A stretch of DNA of 35,000 bases from Neocallimastix lanati (nom. inval.) (GCA_016946835.1 JACVTC010000001.1:2075001-2110000), one strand, 5' to 3'; positions 22,063 through 34,560 are shown, numbered from the stretch's first letter. The notes: generated by a model from the sequence alone, not told the origin. Numbers and translations are program-made.

Positions 22063-22860
22063 CCTTGATAATTTTTTTATTTTTAACTTAATAAAAGCTT
22101 TAAAATAAAATTTAAATAACAAATTTTCCCTTGTATTATAAATGGTCATTTCTCTATTATTACTCCATCAAAACATGTACACCTCCTACGATTTAATACA
22201 CTTTTCACCTTTTCTTATACCACTTTTTTTTATTACCAGTATTTTCATTTTAAATAAGTATTAAAAAAATAACTAATATTTTACTTAAAAAAAAAAAAGC
22301 ATGTATTTAATTAATGTTCCTAAACATTAAAACTCTTATTTTTCAACTTCACACTAAATTCTTTTTTTTTTTTTTTTTTTTTAAATTATTTCCCTTTTAT
22401 TATTTTTTTCTTTCATTAACAACTTCAATTATTCTCATATATTAAAATAATTATAAATAATTTACAGTTGCCATAACAAATTTTGAATTAATTTTACTTT
22501 TTATTTATTTATTTTACCTGATTAAAAATCTAAATTACTATATCCTTTTCATTCCGATATTAATTTTTGTTTTTTTCAATATCACTTTCAATAAAACTAG
22601 AATACCAAATTTTTCATAATTTTAACATCCTATTTTTATATTTATTTTTTCCTTTCCTTATTCCAACTTCATTTTTCTTAACTCCATTATATTAATACGT
22701 TCCACAATGCTTTTAAAATTTTTTTATTATCTCTTCTATAATTAATGTTAATAAATAGTTAACTTTAACAAATAAATAAACTGTACTTTATTTGCACGGT
22801 TATTAATAAATTTTTTTAATAATACTTTAATTATTATTTTTTAATATCTGTACATATTAA
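22063..22860 (-). other. degenerate AT-rich DNA, possibly decayed upstream part of the same element
   Basis: On the minus strand there are coding-like scraps between stops, such as SSFIESDIEKNKN near 22570-22620 and a GTGTACATGTTTTGATGGAG patch near 22160. They lie upstream of the ORF1-like copy and could be its Ser/Asn-rich N-terminal part, now decayed. The segment nearest 22860 is the 3' flank of the S6 gene, A/T-rich with no clear terminator. Confidence 0.25.
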
Positions 22861-22873
22861 AATTTTTATTAAT

Positions 22874-23935
22874 TTAGTTCTTTCCAGTCTTGGAGCTAAG
22901 ACGACGCTTTTCATGTAATTCATGCTTTTGAGCGTTTCTTTCCTTAACACGTTGAGCTAATAACTTAGCGTATTGTTCAGCGGCTTCACGAGAAGCTTCA
23001 GCATTCTTACGCTTGAGAGCCATAAGGTGTCTCTTACGTTGAAGAGTGACTGGGGTAACAAGTCTTTGGATTTTTGGAGCCTTAGTGTTCTTGACACCCT
23101 TCTTGGAAGTAACTTCACGACGAATAACGTATTGACGGACATCATCTTCCTTAGAGAGGTTAAACATCTTACGGATGTTAGAAGCTCTCTTTGGACCTAA
23201 TCTCTTTGGGCAAGAGCGGTCAGTAAGACCTTCAATTTCTTGTTCACCTTGCTTGACAATAGCAAGAGAAAGAACAGCAATATCGTTACCAACGATACAA
23301 CCACGAACAGACTTTCTCTTACGTTCACCAACACGACGTGGACGATAGCAGGAGTGACCCTTGGAAAGAAGAAGACGAACACGGTGGTTGGTAAGGAGAC
23401 CTTGCTTCATTGGGAAACCTTGCTTGTCATTTCCACCAGTGATCTTGAAAATATAACCTTTGAATTCATCGCCAATAGCAGCACCATCGACTTCAGCGGA
23501 CATACGCTTATCGTAGAAGACACGACTATATATTTATTAATTATTAATTAATACTATAAATACTAATAATTTTTATAAATTATACAATAACTTACAGCTT
23601 GTGTTCATCTTCAATATCGATGAGTTTTTGGGCACCGGTGGCCGGGTAAGAAATATTCAACTACATATATAATTAATCATAATAAATACATAAATTAATG
23701 GATTAACATTTTTAATTTTTAAATAATAAATTATTCAAGTAAACCACTTATAAATTTCAAATTAATATATACATTCATTTAAATTAAAAGATATACTAAT
23801 ATAAATAAACTTTCTAAACCACAAATTATGATAACAACAAGTACTCAATAACATTTTATTACGAATCATTTAATTTACACATAATTAACATCCATATTTC
23901 AATTCATCATTCATTCATTAAAAATTCACCTTCAT
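22874..23935 (-). CDS. RPS6: 40S ribosomal protein S6 (eS6)
   Basis: Three exons on the minus strand: 23930-23935 (ATGAAG only), 23596-23660 and 22874-23525. Donors are GTGAAT and GTAAGT and acceptors ATATGTAG and ATATATAG. The frames join to 241 codons including TAA, giving 240 aa, the usual eukaryotic length. The N-terminus reads [20 protein letters not shown], then [18 protein letters not shown]. Family hallmarks follow: [72 protein letters not shown] and [12 protein letters not shown]. The basic C-terminal helix ends [11 protein letters not shown], with Ser234/Ser235 in the position of the conserved S6-kinase phosphosites. The protein is a structural part of the small ribosomal subunit. 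Codons are strongly optimised. The DNA upstream of the ATG is pyrimidine-rich on the sense strand (GGTTCTTTCTCTCTTTTAC), as is common for ribosomal protein genes. Confidence 0.95.
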
Positions 23936-24179
23936 TATGACAAAAGTACAGTTCGTAAAAGAGAGAAAGAACCAAATCAAACATCTGAATGTTTTTTTTT
24001 GTTTGAATCAATATTATAGAATATGATTGGAAAATATTTATTAACCAATCAAATATATATATAATATACACCTATGTATAATCCTAATATATTTGAAATT
24101 AATTATACATTACATTAAATTATTAATTAAATAATATATATACGTTTTTATAAATTATCACATAATTTTTTTTTTAAAT

Positions 24180-24435
24180 ATTTCAATTATCTAATAATAA
24201 ATAATAAATAATAAATAATAAATAATAATTTCGATTATCTAAATAATAAATAGTTTTAATTCCATTTCATATATATTTTTTTTTTCACTAAAAATAATAA
24301 ATAATAAATAATAATAAATAATAAATAATAATAAATAATAAATAATAGATAATAAATAATAAATAATAAATAATAAATAATAAATAATAAATAATAAATA
24401 ATAAATAATAAATAATAATAAATAATAAGTAATAA
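24180..24435. repeat. AAATAAT minisatellite, two blocks
   Basis: The 7-base unit AAATAAT (frequent variant AATAATAAAT) runs in a short block at about 24195-24230 and a long one at about 24290-24435. They are separated by TTTCGATTATCTAAATAAT and a T-run. Confidence 0.8.
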
Positions 24436-24875
24436 ATATTATTTTAATATAAATTATATAAAATATAAATTATAAATACTAGTATATAGATTCTTTTTTA
24501 TTAAATATTTAAATATTTCAATAATACGATATATATAGTTTATTGTTTCAATAAACATTTTATAATAATAAAATAAATGATTATAAAATATAAACTAAGG
24601 ATTTAGTATATAAAAGTGGAATTTATTACTATATAAATTATCAATTATTATGAAAAAACTTTAATATAGAGTATTTATATATTAAAGCATATATATAGTT
24701 TTTTAATACTAATAAATCATTAGCATACAAAAGAAAGCTATACATTTACCATATATGGTATTTTTAAATAAATTATAAATTTTAGAGAAATATAATTTAT
24801 ATGAAATACTTTTTATCACTTATTGGTTCTAGCTATATAATGTTTAAAAGTTAACAAGGATGAAGATATAAATAA

Positions 24876-24974
24876 TAAATAAATAAATCAATAAATCAAT
24901 AAATAAATAAATAAATAAATAATAAATAAATAATAAATAAATAATAAATAAATAATAAAAAGAGAATTTATTAA

Positions 24975-25037
<63 letters not shown>

Positions 25038-25045
25038 ATATATAA
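24876..25045. repeat. (AAAT)n microsatellite with AAATAAT interruptions
   Basis: Starts AATAAATCAATAAATC, passes through AAATAATAAAT units and ends in an uninterrupted (AAAT)n run of about 70 bp at 24974-25045, broken only by AAAAAGAGAATTTATT. Confidence 0.8.
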
Positions 25046-25131
25046 ATAATAAATTAGTAACAAAATAATAATATTTTATTTATAATTATAAATTTATTTA
25101 TAAAAATAAGATAATTATATAATATTACTTA

Positions 25132-25453
25132 TATTTAAATATAAATCATTTTATTACATTAATTATCATATATATATTTTAAAATTTCCATTTTTTTATA
25201 ATTCATATTATTATAAAAATAAATATATTGAACCAAGTAATAATATAAATTTAAAAGAAAAAAAAATCATTTAAACAGATTTTAATTAAAGTTATTTAAA
25301 TATAAATCATTTTATTACATTAATTATCATATATATATTTTAAAATTTCCATTTTTTTATAATTCATATTATTATAAAAATAAATATATTGAACCAAGTA
25401 ATAATATAAATTTAAAAGAAAAAAAAATCATTTAAACAGATTTTAATTAAAGT
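25132..25453. repeat. 161-bp tandem duplication, two copies
   Basis: The unit beginning TATTTAAATATAAATCATTT at 25132 recurs at 25293, and its first nine bases appear again at 25454, giving a constant period of 161. By eye the two copies look identical or nearly so, including TTGAACCAAGTAATAATATA and CATTTAAACAGATTTTAATT. That points to a recent event or an assembly duplication. Confidence 0.8.
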
Positions 25454-26168
25454 TATTTAAATAAATTTAATTTAGGTTAATAAATTTTTATTAAACTTTT
25501 TTGATGTTATGTTATATATATAATTAATTATTTTTGTTTTTTAATTATAGTTTTAAACTTTTGAATTTTAATTTATATTATAGAATGAGCAAGAATAAAT
25601 ATGATGATGTTAATCTGGATATAAAAAATATTAGGTTCATGTTCCATAATTAACTTTTTTTTTTTTTCTTTTTTTTCTTTTTTTCGATTTTATTAAATTA
25701 TACTTTAATATTTTATAAAAAAATACCTTTTGAATAATTTTATATAGTAATACGTAATTAGGTATTAGAAGTCATAGATGTATCTAATTTTGATAATTAT
25801 TATTATAATATTATTATTTTAATTTGTAACATATTAGACGTTATATCATCAAAAAACTGTTCTACATTTTTTTTGTTAGAAAAAAAATTTTTTCAATCAG
25901 TTTTTGTTATTAGTATTACACAGTAATATTTGTAATAGAGAGATCAGTTAGATCAATATATATATATATATTTGTTCCAATTAAATTTTTTAATTAATTT
26001 TTTTTAATATTTATATTAAATTTATATATATACAAATATTTTTTTGTATTTTTTTTTTTTTATTAATAATAAAGAATTATAAAAAAAGAATAATATTTTA
26101 TAAATTTATTCATTCATAAATTATTATAAAATATAAAAATATTATAAATGATACAATGATATACTAAT

Positions 26169-26222
<54 letters not shown>

Positions 26223-27832
26223 TGAAGGTATAATTATAATAAAGGAAAATAAAAGAAAAAAATTTTAAAGAAATGGTTAAAGTCATTTGTTTTTGAAAAA
26301 AATAATTGAAAATACTACCTTAATATAAATTCTGTAAATACAAAGTCAAATTAAAAATATTGTAATTATTATAAAACCCGATTTATCCTTATTATATAAT
26401 GATTAATTAAATATTATATATATATATAATTTACATAATTTATTAATTTTTTTTGTATATTCATTATATATATATATATATATGAAGTATATATGAAGAT
26501 ATTTTTTTAAGAAATATTATATGTTATATAAATAATAAATAATAAGTAAATAAATAAGTAGATAAATATTTTAATAGTTGGTAAAATAAACTGTTTAATA
26601 ATTAATATTTTCATATTATTATTGAATAGTATGATTATTCCTTTTATATATAAATTAAAATTTTTTAAAGACTCATAAATTATTTAATATATACTTTTTA
26701 AGTAATTTTATTTTTAATTAAAAAATTCAATATGAGAGTTGGAACTGTATTTAAAATTTGAAAAATAAAAATAAAGTTACATTATAAAATTTTGTAATTT
26801 ATTTATAGTATTAATCACTATTAAATAGAAATTACTTAAATCGATAATAAATATATTAAATAAATAAATTTATATCTATATATTCTATGAATTGCTCTTA
26901 TTTATTTTATTAATTTTAATTATATTTATTAATAATTTAATGACAAAAAATAATAATGAAAAAATAATTTTATTATTTTTATATAAATAATTATTTTATT
27001 ATTATTTTTAATAATGAATATTTATAATTTTTATTTTTATTTTTAAACTATTATAGGATTTTTTCTATTTATAATATTTTTTAAAAAAAATATTGATTTA
27101 TATGAAATGATATTAAGAATAAAATAATTTGTTTTAGAAAAATAAAAGTGAAAAGGTGTAATCTTCTATTATATCTATTAATAGCATTATTTTCATTTTA
27201 ATAATTATGTAGTATTGACTATAATTTGAATATTTCTATATAAATAAATAAATAAATAACTAAATAACTAGTTTAAATAACTAACTAATAAAATAAATAA
27301 AAATGAATAATAATATTAATAATTTAATTATAAAATATAAATATTAATAATAACAAATTTTAACACAATATTGATAATTGTAAAAATTCTAATAACTCTA
27401 TGACAAATAATGTCATATATAATATTATATATTTGTATTCTAATATTTATTTATAATAAGAATAAGAATATACATATATACTTATTTTAAATATTTTAAT
27501 TTACTACTATTTAATTTTATTATGCTCAATTTTATAAATATTAAATAAAGTCATTTAATAATAACTTTCAGAAGTTTATAATAAAAAGTTTAATAAAATT
27601 TATAATATTTTAAAAAGCTATTAACATCATATTATATATTAACATTAATTAAAAATAATTAAAATTTATAATTAATTAAAATTATAATATTATATTGATA
27701 TTAATATATAAGCTAAAATATAATTAAAAAGATAAAAATAAAAAATTATTTAAAAAAAAAAATAAAGGAAAATAAATATTATATTTATTAATATATATAC
27801 AATTAGTAAAATAATAATAATTATAATTAAAA

Positions 27833-27872
<40 letters not shown>

Positions 27873-28161
27873 TTATACTATAAAAAATTTAATTGTTTTA
27901 TTTATTGAATTTTCATAGTTCATATAAAAAATCTTATTTATTTTATTAATTAATATATGATTTAATCTTTTAAAGTAATTTCAACAAATTTCAAAAATAC
28001 GCTTTTTAATATAATATATTAAAAAATTAAAATTTGTTATTAATTATATTGATTTTATATTTAATTTAAATAGAAATTAAAATATTAATAATAAGTAAAA
28101 AAATTTTTTTTATATTACTTTTAATACTGAATTAAAATTTATTTTTAAATATTATATTTTG

Positions 28162-28204
<43 letters not shown>

Positions 28205-29005
28205 TTAAACTTATTTTATTTTAATAATATTTTATTTTCTTTTTTTTCTTACTTTCTTCTACAGAGGAAACATATTAATAATTGTATATTTTCTGTGTAA
28301 AGAACTTATACAATAAAATAAAGAAAATAGAAAAAAAAAAAAGGAATAGAAGTATAAAAAGTTTTGAATCAATTATATAAATTTTGTAAAAAAACATATA
28401 GCTCAAGTTTAATTATGTGTTAGGAAATTATTCTAAAAAAATATTAAATAAATATATATATATATATTTTTCTTCTAGTTGAAATACAATAAAAACGTTA
28501 AAATCAAATATCCTTGAAATTATTTAATTAAAAATATTAATATAAAATTAAATAAAAAGAAATTTTTATTGATATATCAGGATAACAAAAGAATTCCAAT
28601 TAATTATAAAATTAATAAATATATATTGTAATAAATAATATTCTAGAATAGAAAAAAAAAGATAAATAATCTTACTATATATAATATTTATTTAATATAT
28701 AATTTATTCTTGTTAACCACATAAAATTGCATTGAAATATTAAAGAAAAAAAATATTATACAAAAATTATTTAAGTACACTTTTTTTTTTTTTTTTTTTT
28801 ATTTAAATTAAGCTGTTAATTATTTTTTCTTTATTTTAGTTATTTTCAAAAGTAAAAAGTTAAATTTATATTTTTTTACTTGTGAAAATTTTATGTAAAT
28901 ATTTTTATTAATAAACGTAATAAAACAAATTAAAACAAAAGAAAATTATTTAAATACATATATTATCATTTATCAATTAGAGGTGTATTTCAATATAATA
29001 AAAAT
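25454..29005. other. AT-rich intergenic region before the cyclin gene
   Basis: About 3.5 kb with no supportable gene. It contains very long T-runs at 26171-26221 (51 bases), 27837-27867 and about 28162-28202 (about 40). (TA)n tracts lie near 25958-25970 and 26463-26482. A 23-codon frame starts at 25585 but cannot be supported. The last 200 bp before 29006 should hold the cyclin promoter and leader; no clear element is visible. Confidence 0.6.
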
Positions 29006-31686
29006 ATGGCATATCAAAGAACTTTATATTCATGTAATGACTTTACGAATAATACAAATAATCAAAATCAAATATCATATATTAATCCACAGCATTCAAA
29101 AGGAAATGAATATGCTAATATACCAAATCAATATTCCTCATCTTGTCCTCAGTTAAACATTAATTATCAACAACAATCATTATGTATGAATGCAAATACT
29201 CAATTACAACAAAAGCAACAGTTACACTACAAATCCCAAAATGCTTATAACAGCTTAAATAGAAATGGAACATCATATGTTATTTCAAACAAAATAACTC
29301 CATCTTCATCAACAACTTTTCCAATATTATCACTGTCTAATCAATCATCATTTGGTCCAACAAGAAGACAAATATCACAACAATCGAATATTCATCAAAC
29401 TATTGGTTTTTCAACTATTACACCATCACCAGATCAGGATTCTGTTATGCCTTTACCAGTGTATAATTCTAATAATCCAACTAATAATAATGAAATTTTA
29501 ATGCATTCTTCGTCAATTTCTTCAAATGTGAATAATCAAATTGATTCTCAACATCAACATTATATTCAAAAGGCAATGCCTCCGACACAAGTTCATAAAA
29601 AATCAAAGATTCATTTGCAGTCAACTCATCATCATCCACAGGTACAGCAACATAAACATCAACAACAGCAAACATGGGGTCCATTTATTGTTGAAGATGA
29701 TAATGAATTAGTTAATGTTGATGAATATGCAGAAGATATTTTAGAATATTTAAAAAATCAAGAGGTAAATAATTACAAACAATAAGATTAATAGTTATAT
29801 TTAATTATATATATATATATATATAAATATTATTGTACTAATTTTAAAATATAATTATTTTATTATGGTTTATAATTAAAAAGTTATGTACAATGCCTGA
29901 AGCTAATTATATGGCATATCAAAATGAAATTACAACTGATATGCGTCGTATTTTAATAGAATGGTTAATTGAGGTTCATGGTGAGTATGATTTGAAGCCA
30001 GAAACTCTATATTTAACCGTAAATTTAATTGATAGATACCTTTCTAAAAGAATTGTTCCAAAATCTGATTTTCAATTATTGGGTGTTACTGCTTTGTGGG
30101 TAGCAGCTAAATACGAAGAAGCTCATGGAAAAATACCATCGTTAAATCAAATGAAATATATATGTTGTAAATATTATGATGAACCAGAATTTATTCAAAT
30201 GGAAATGCGTTTATTAGAAGAAATGAATTTTTCAATTGGACATCCTACTCCAGAAGCATTCTTAAAATTACAACTTCTTTTGTCAAATTATGATCGTACT
30301 ACAAGACCAGCAATTAAAGCTTTAGCAAAATATATTATGGAAACTTCTTTAATAGATTATAATTTTATTAGATTTACCCCATCTATTATTTCCAAATCAA
30401 GTATAATATTAGCTGTTAATATATTAAATCAAAAATCATGGGTAAGTTTAAATTTAAACTCGAAAAAGTTAATAATAATAATAATAATAATATAAAAATA
30501 AACTATTATTATAAAGAAGAATCTTAAATCATTATTTAAGAAGTAATAATTTAATTGAAAATAATTTATAAAAATTACTTTTTATAGAGTTATATAAATG
30601 ATGATTTATGGGATTGTGTAAGATCATTAATTGAAAAAATAATAGATCCTCCAAAAAGTATATATAAAAAATATTCATTATCTAAATATATGAGAACTAG
30701 TATTATTGCAAAACAATTAATAGTGAGGTATAATGATAATTAAAAAATATTTATATAATATGAAAAATATAAAAAAAAATCAAATTTTAATTTTTATTTT
30801 TTTATAAATTAATGTTCATATAATAATTATTAACTAACTAACTAACTATCTATATATAATTATTAGTAATCCAAAATTTAAAAATTTAACTTCTCAAAAT
30901 TTTGATTCAAATTCGTTAGTATCAGGTCCACTACCATCATCAACATCAATTCAAATACTAACGACAACATCAAATTCTACACCTGTAACCGATAGTTCTG
31001 ATCCAAATAATAGTAAAAATAATAAACATTTAACTACAACTTTTACCATAATAACCACATCAACTACAACGACAACTTCTTCTCCTAGAGATAGTATGTC
31101 TACAGATATGGAGCAATTTGATAATGAATATATTTCAAATAATTCTATGCCAACTCCCCCAAAAGAAACGATACTATCAACGCCATCAATGATAGTAAAT
31201 AATAATACTATACCACCTTCAAGTCAAGGTATACCTTATACATCCTCATACAATTCAATTAATAATAATCAATGGATAAGTTCAGTAAATAATATAATTA
31301 ATTTAGGAAATGTTAATGGTATGAATACCATAAATCAGATTAATACTATTAATAATATTAGTGGAATGAATTCAATAAACAGTATAAATAACATAAATAA
31401 TCTAAATAATATTAATCATAGGAATCAAAGGAATAGTTTAGGAAGAATGGGAATGATTAATTCAATAAGAAATGTAAATTCAAATGATAATTTAATTGAT
31501 GATATTAAAAAAATAAATATTATAAATATGAATAGAATGGGCACTAAAAATATGAATATGGATATATCAGATTTAAATTTAAAACAATATCAAGGAAAGT
31601 CTACTGGTAAAATATATACAATGATGAATAATAATATGAATAATAATATGAATAATAAAATCGATAATTTTAATACCAATGTTTAA
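29006..31686 (+). CDS. B-type-like cyclin with Asn/Gln-rich extensions
   Basis: Four exons: 29006-29764, 29884-30441, 30588-30727 and 30867-31686. Donors are GTAAAT, GTAAGT and GTATAA and acceptors AAAAAG, TTATAG and TATTAG. The frames join to 759 codons including TAA (758 aa). Residues 1-235 are Gln/Asn/Ser/His-rich. The first cyclin fold starts at DEYAEDILEYLKNQE (exon 1) and continues MPEANYMAYQNEITTDMRR, ILIEWLIEVHGEYDLKPET, DRYLSKRIVPKSDFQLLGVT and ALWVAAKYEE. Met-Arg-Arg-Ile-Leu at 273-277 is the MRAIL motif; Lys329 and the following Glu pair occupy the Cdk-contact positions. The second fold begins HPTPEAFLKLQ and ends IYKKYSLSKYMRTSIIAKQL. Residues 490-758 are Ser/Thr- then Asn/Met-rich. 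B-type cyclins activate Cdk1 at mitosis. No RxxL destruction box or KEN box is visible in the N-terminal 235 residues, which is unusual. It could be a meiotic or G1-like relative. Confidence 0.88.
30831..30866 (+). promoter_or_regulatory. tandem branch-point motifs and 3' splice site of cyclin intron 3
   Basis: TAACTAACTAACTAACTATC gives overlapping CTAAC motifs at 30834, 30838 and 30842. These are the core of the fungal branch-point consensus (TACTAAC-like) and lie 20-33 bases before the TATTAG acceptor at 30866. The other introns in the window do not show such an array. Confidence 0.5.
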
Positions 31687-32565
31687 ACTATAAGATAATA
31701 AAAATCTTATATTTTTTTATACTTTAAAAATTAATTTATCAATTAAAAATATAAATAATGATTACTAATATAATTTAAAGAAAACAATTATAAAATAAAA
31801 TAAAAAAAAAAGAACAAAAGTTGAACATGTTATTTAATAAAAGAAAAGTAAATTTAGCAATAAAAGAAAAAAAAAAAATATAATTTAAAGTTAATGATAT
31901 TAAAAAAAAAAAAGAAAATTTAAAAATATTAAAAAAATTTGAAAAAACAATAATAATAATAAACAAAAAATAATTTTTTTAAAAAAAAATTAAAAAAAAA
32001 AAAGAAAAAAAAAAAAAAAATTAGTTAAAATAATTTATTATAAATAATATATATGTCATATGTAATATTATTATTTTCCCTTTTAATCATTTGAAAATTT
32101 TGTATTAAAATATATTTATTTAATTTATTTATTTATATTTATTAATTTTTGTAATAATTTTTTGTTTTTATATTAATCAAAAAAAAAAAAAAAAATTTTT
32201 TTTTTCGAATATTTAAATTTTTTTCTTTTTGAATATACATTATACCTTTTAACTTTTTTCTTTTAAAATTAAAAATAAAATATTAATAATTCATAAATAT
32301 TAAATGAGATTAATAATATAAAAATAATAATAAAAAATAAAAATAATATCAATAAAAATCAATAAAAAAATAATAAAAAAATTATTTTTTTATATAAAGT
32401 GTTTAAAATTATTATTTATTATAATATATATATATATATTTTTTAAACATTTGTATCTCTATTAAAATTTCAAAAATAATTAAAACTTAGACTAATAATA
32501 AAATAAAAAAAACGTTGTACTAATATGGAAAAAAGATATTATTATCATTAATTTAACTGATTCAT
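31687..32565. other. AT-rich intergenic DNA between cyclin and LINE
   Basis: A-rich then T-rich simple sequence. The 63-codon minus-strand frame at 31775-31966 is Phe/Leu/Ile low complexity from A-runs and is not called. A run TTGTTTAAAA/TTTTAAACATTTG-type inverted repeat flanks an (AT)n tract near 32400-32455. No gene is visible. Confidence 0.6.
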
Positions 32566-32569
32566 TTCA

Positions 32570-34560
32570 GGGGAGAATTTAGTAGATATCAAACATCACA
32601 CTATCTATTTTAAAGATGTTAACTTCTTTATTTTATTATTTTAGGTTTAATTGGTTACTACACATAGTATATATTAATGTCTACTTTCCTCAAAGCAAAT
32701 GGAAGGAAGCAAGACTAGTTGAATTTGATGAACTTTCTCAATGGTTACGTTTTCACAATAGAAAAAATGTTCCGGCTGTCCTAGTTGGTGATTTTAACAT
32801 ATCATTAAAGAAGATCAAAACATACATTTCAAACAATTTTCCTAATTGGTATATTGCTCCTTTATATGGTAATTAATTTACTTATGCTAAAGGTACTAGA
32901 TCATCTTGTATTGATCATGTCATCTATAATGAGGCTTTGGCAACTCATATTAATAAAACCTCGGTTTGTACTTCATTTTTTGGTATTTTTGACCATAAGC
33001 CTATTTTACTTTCTTGTAACAAAGATGGCTTTATAAGGCCTACTAAAGTCTCTTCAATGTTATCAAATGAATTTCCCATTAAAAGAGGTGTTCGTCAAGG
33101 TTGTCCATTATCTCCAATCTTATTCAATTTATTCATCAATGATATATTAAATGACTGTGAAAAGTATGGTGTTAATATTGGAAGAAAAAAGTGTTGTGGT
33201 GGACTCTTTGCTGATGATGTTGTTCTCATTGCTCTAAGTTCAAAAAATTTAGAAAAATTATTAAAAAAGGTACATAAATGGTCTAATTTAAATGAAATGA
33301 CTTTTGATATTGAAAAATGTGCAACTATGGTTATAAAACCAGTGGAATTCCAATCTCTTCCAAATTATAGTGCCCAATCTTCTATTTAGTAATGAATGCT
33401 ATTCCTAAAGTTTCTAGTTATATTTATCTTAGTATTCCTTTTTCAGATGATCTCTTATTAGAACAAATTATATCTTACATGCATTTTAAAGTTAGAAAAT
33501 CCCTTCTTTCATTTACACGTTTCTTTTCAAATAAACTTATTCCTATTGTATACAAGAAAAAAGTTCTTCAATCTTTTGTTATTAGTAAAATTATTTATTA
33601 TTTTCCTCTACTTGGTTTAAACAAATCTAGAACGGCTAGAATTCAAACATTAGTTAATACCGGTTCTATTTTGGTGTATCGGTTCCTTCTCTAAAAATGG
33701 TAAAGCAAATTCAGAAAATAACGACTATATTTGACATAATTCTACTATGAGTACTTATGATTTATCTCAAGAACAAGTATTCCTCCTATTGCTGGTATCT
33801 TCCCAGCCTTACAGATTAAATCATTTGCAAAATGGAGTAAATCAAACTATAATATAAAGGATCTTATTAAATCTATTCCCAAAATGCCTTATTATTTCTG
33901 GACTAAAGAATCTTGAACACTGTATGAAAAAATCAAAAAATATAAATGTGTAAAATATGACGAGATTTTAGAACGTTACTGGAAATCAGTTTCCAAATTT
34001 CAAGGTATTAAAGATCAAAACTACGATAGTAACAAGTTCTCAAACAATAAAGCTATAATTATGCTTAGCTTAAAATATCCCCAATTCAACTTCGGGTTTT
34101 CGTGGATTATACGTTTACGCTGTGGTTATAAATACAATACTACTATTGTTATTAGAATGAGTAGAGTTTCAGAAGATTGTCCCAAGACTTGCCCCTGTTG
34201 TGGCGAAAATAATCAGTCTTTTGAGCATTGGATTTTTAAATGTGATGCTCTTGCATCTTTTAGATGGAATTCTTTAAATTTCATTGATGATCTCTATGAT
34301 TTATTCATTAGGAAGATTAGAGCGTTTAATCCTCTTTTTTCCTATGACTTTATTTCTGATTTTGAAGATTATATCAATCATTATATATACTTGTTCCTTC
34401 ATGGTGGAACTTTAGCTTTAAATGAGCTACATTTCGATAGTGAAGAACAGAAACAATTAAATGAACTATTTTTCAAAAGTTCATCTGAGTCACCTGTTCC
34501 AAAAATTGTGATCTTGGTGGAATTCTTAATTAGCGCAATACCTATCATTAAGTAGTTAGT
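32570..34560 (+). mobile_element. non-LTR (LINE) retrotransposon, truncated and internally deleted
   Basis: 5'-truncated copy starting near GGGGAGAATTTAG. In one frame (32616-33389, TAA at 32874) it encodes the back half of an APE-type endonuclease: INVYFPQSKWKEARL, VLVGDFN (catalytic Asp-x-Asn), SSCIDHVIYNE and FDHKPI (catalytic Asp-His). It then passes directly into reverse transcriptase at FPIKRGVRQGCPLSPILFN (motif B) and FADDVVLI (motif C, F-x-D-D). The RT front half including motif A is missing. After a frameshift at about 33390 the thumb-like region follows (YIYLSIPF, KVLQSFVISKIIYYFPLLG). The C-terminal part (RLRCGYKYNTTIVIRM and the CCHC knuckle CPCCGENNQSFEHWIFKC, about 34192-34245) is open to TAG 34555. 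The architecture EN-RT-knuckle matches L1/Tad-like LINE ORF2. Stops, frameshifts and the deletion make it inactive. Confidence 0.85.

Larger units (their letters stand above)
23936..25131. other. intergenic region upstream of RPS6
   Basis: The first 70 bp hold the pyrimidine-rich sense-strand tract and a probable 5' leader of the S6 gene. The rest is A/T with the two large simple-repeat blocks listed separately and no gene. Confidence 0.6.

Noticed and set aside
22957-23551. Open frames on both strands overlapping RPS6
   Set aside because: Shadows of the S6 coding frame; composition and lack of motifs show no independent gene.
24195-25045. CRISPR-like array from regular AAATAAT and AAAT repeats
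   Set aside because: No spacers; these are simple microsatellites in a eukaryotic genome.
25585-25653. 23-codon frame MSKNKYDDVNLDIKNIRF, preceded by TTATAG acceptor-like sites
   Set aside because: Normal-looking codons, but far too short. No plausible donor (GTTCAT) or neighbouring exon could be found.
29481-29684. Minus-strand 67-codon frame inside cyclin exon 1
   Set aside because: Mirror of the Gln/His-repeat coding DNA of the cyclin head.
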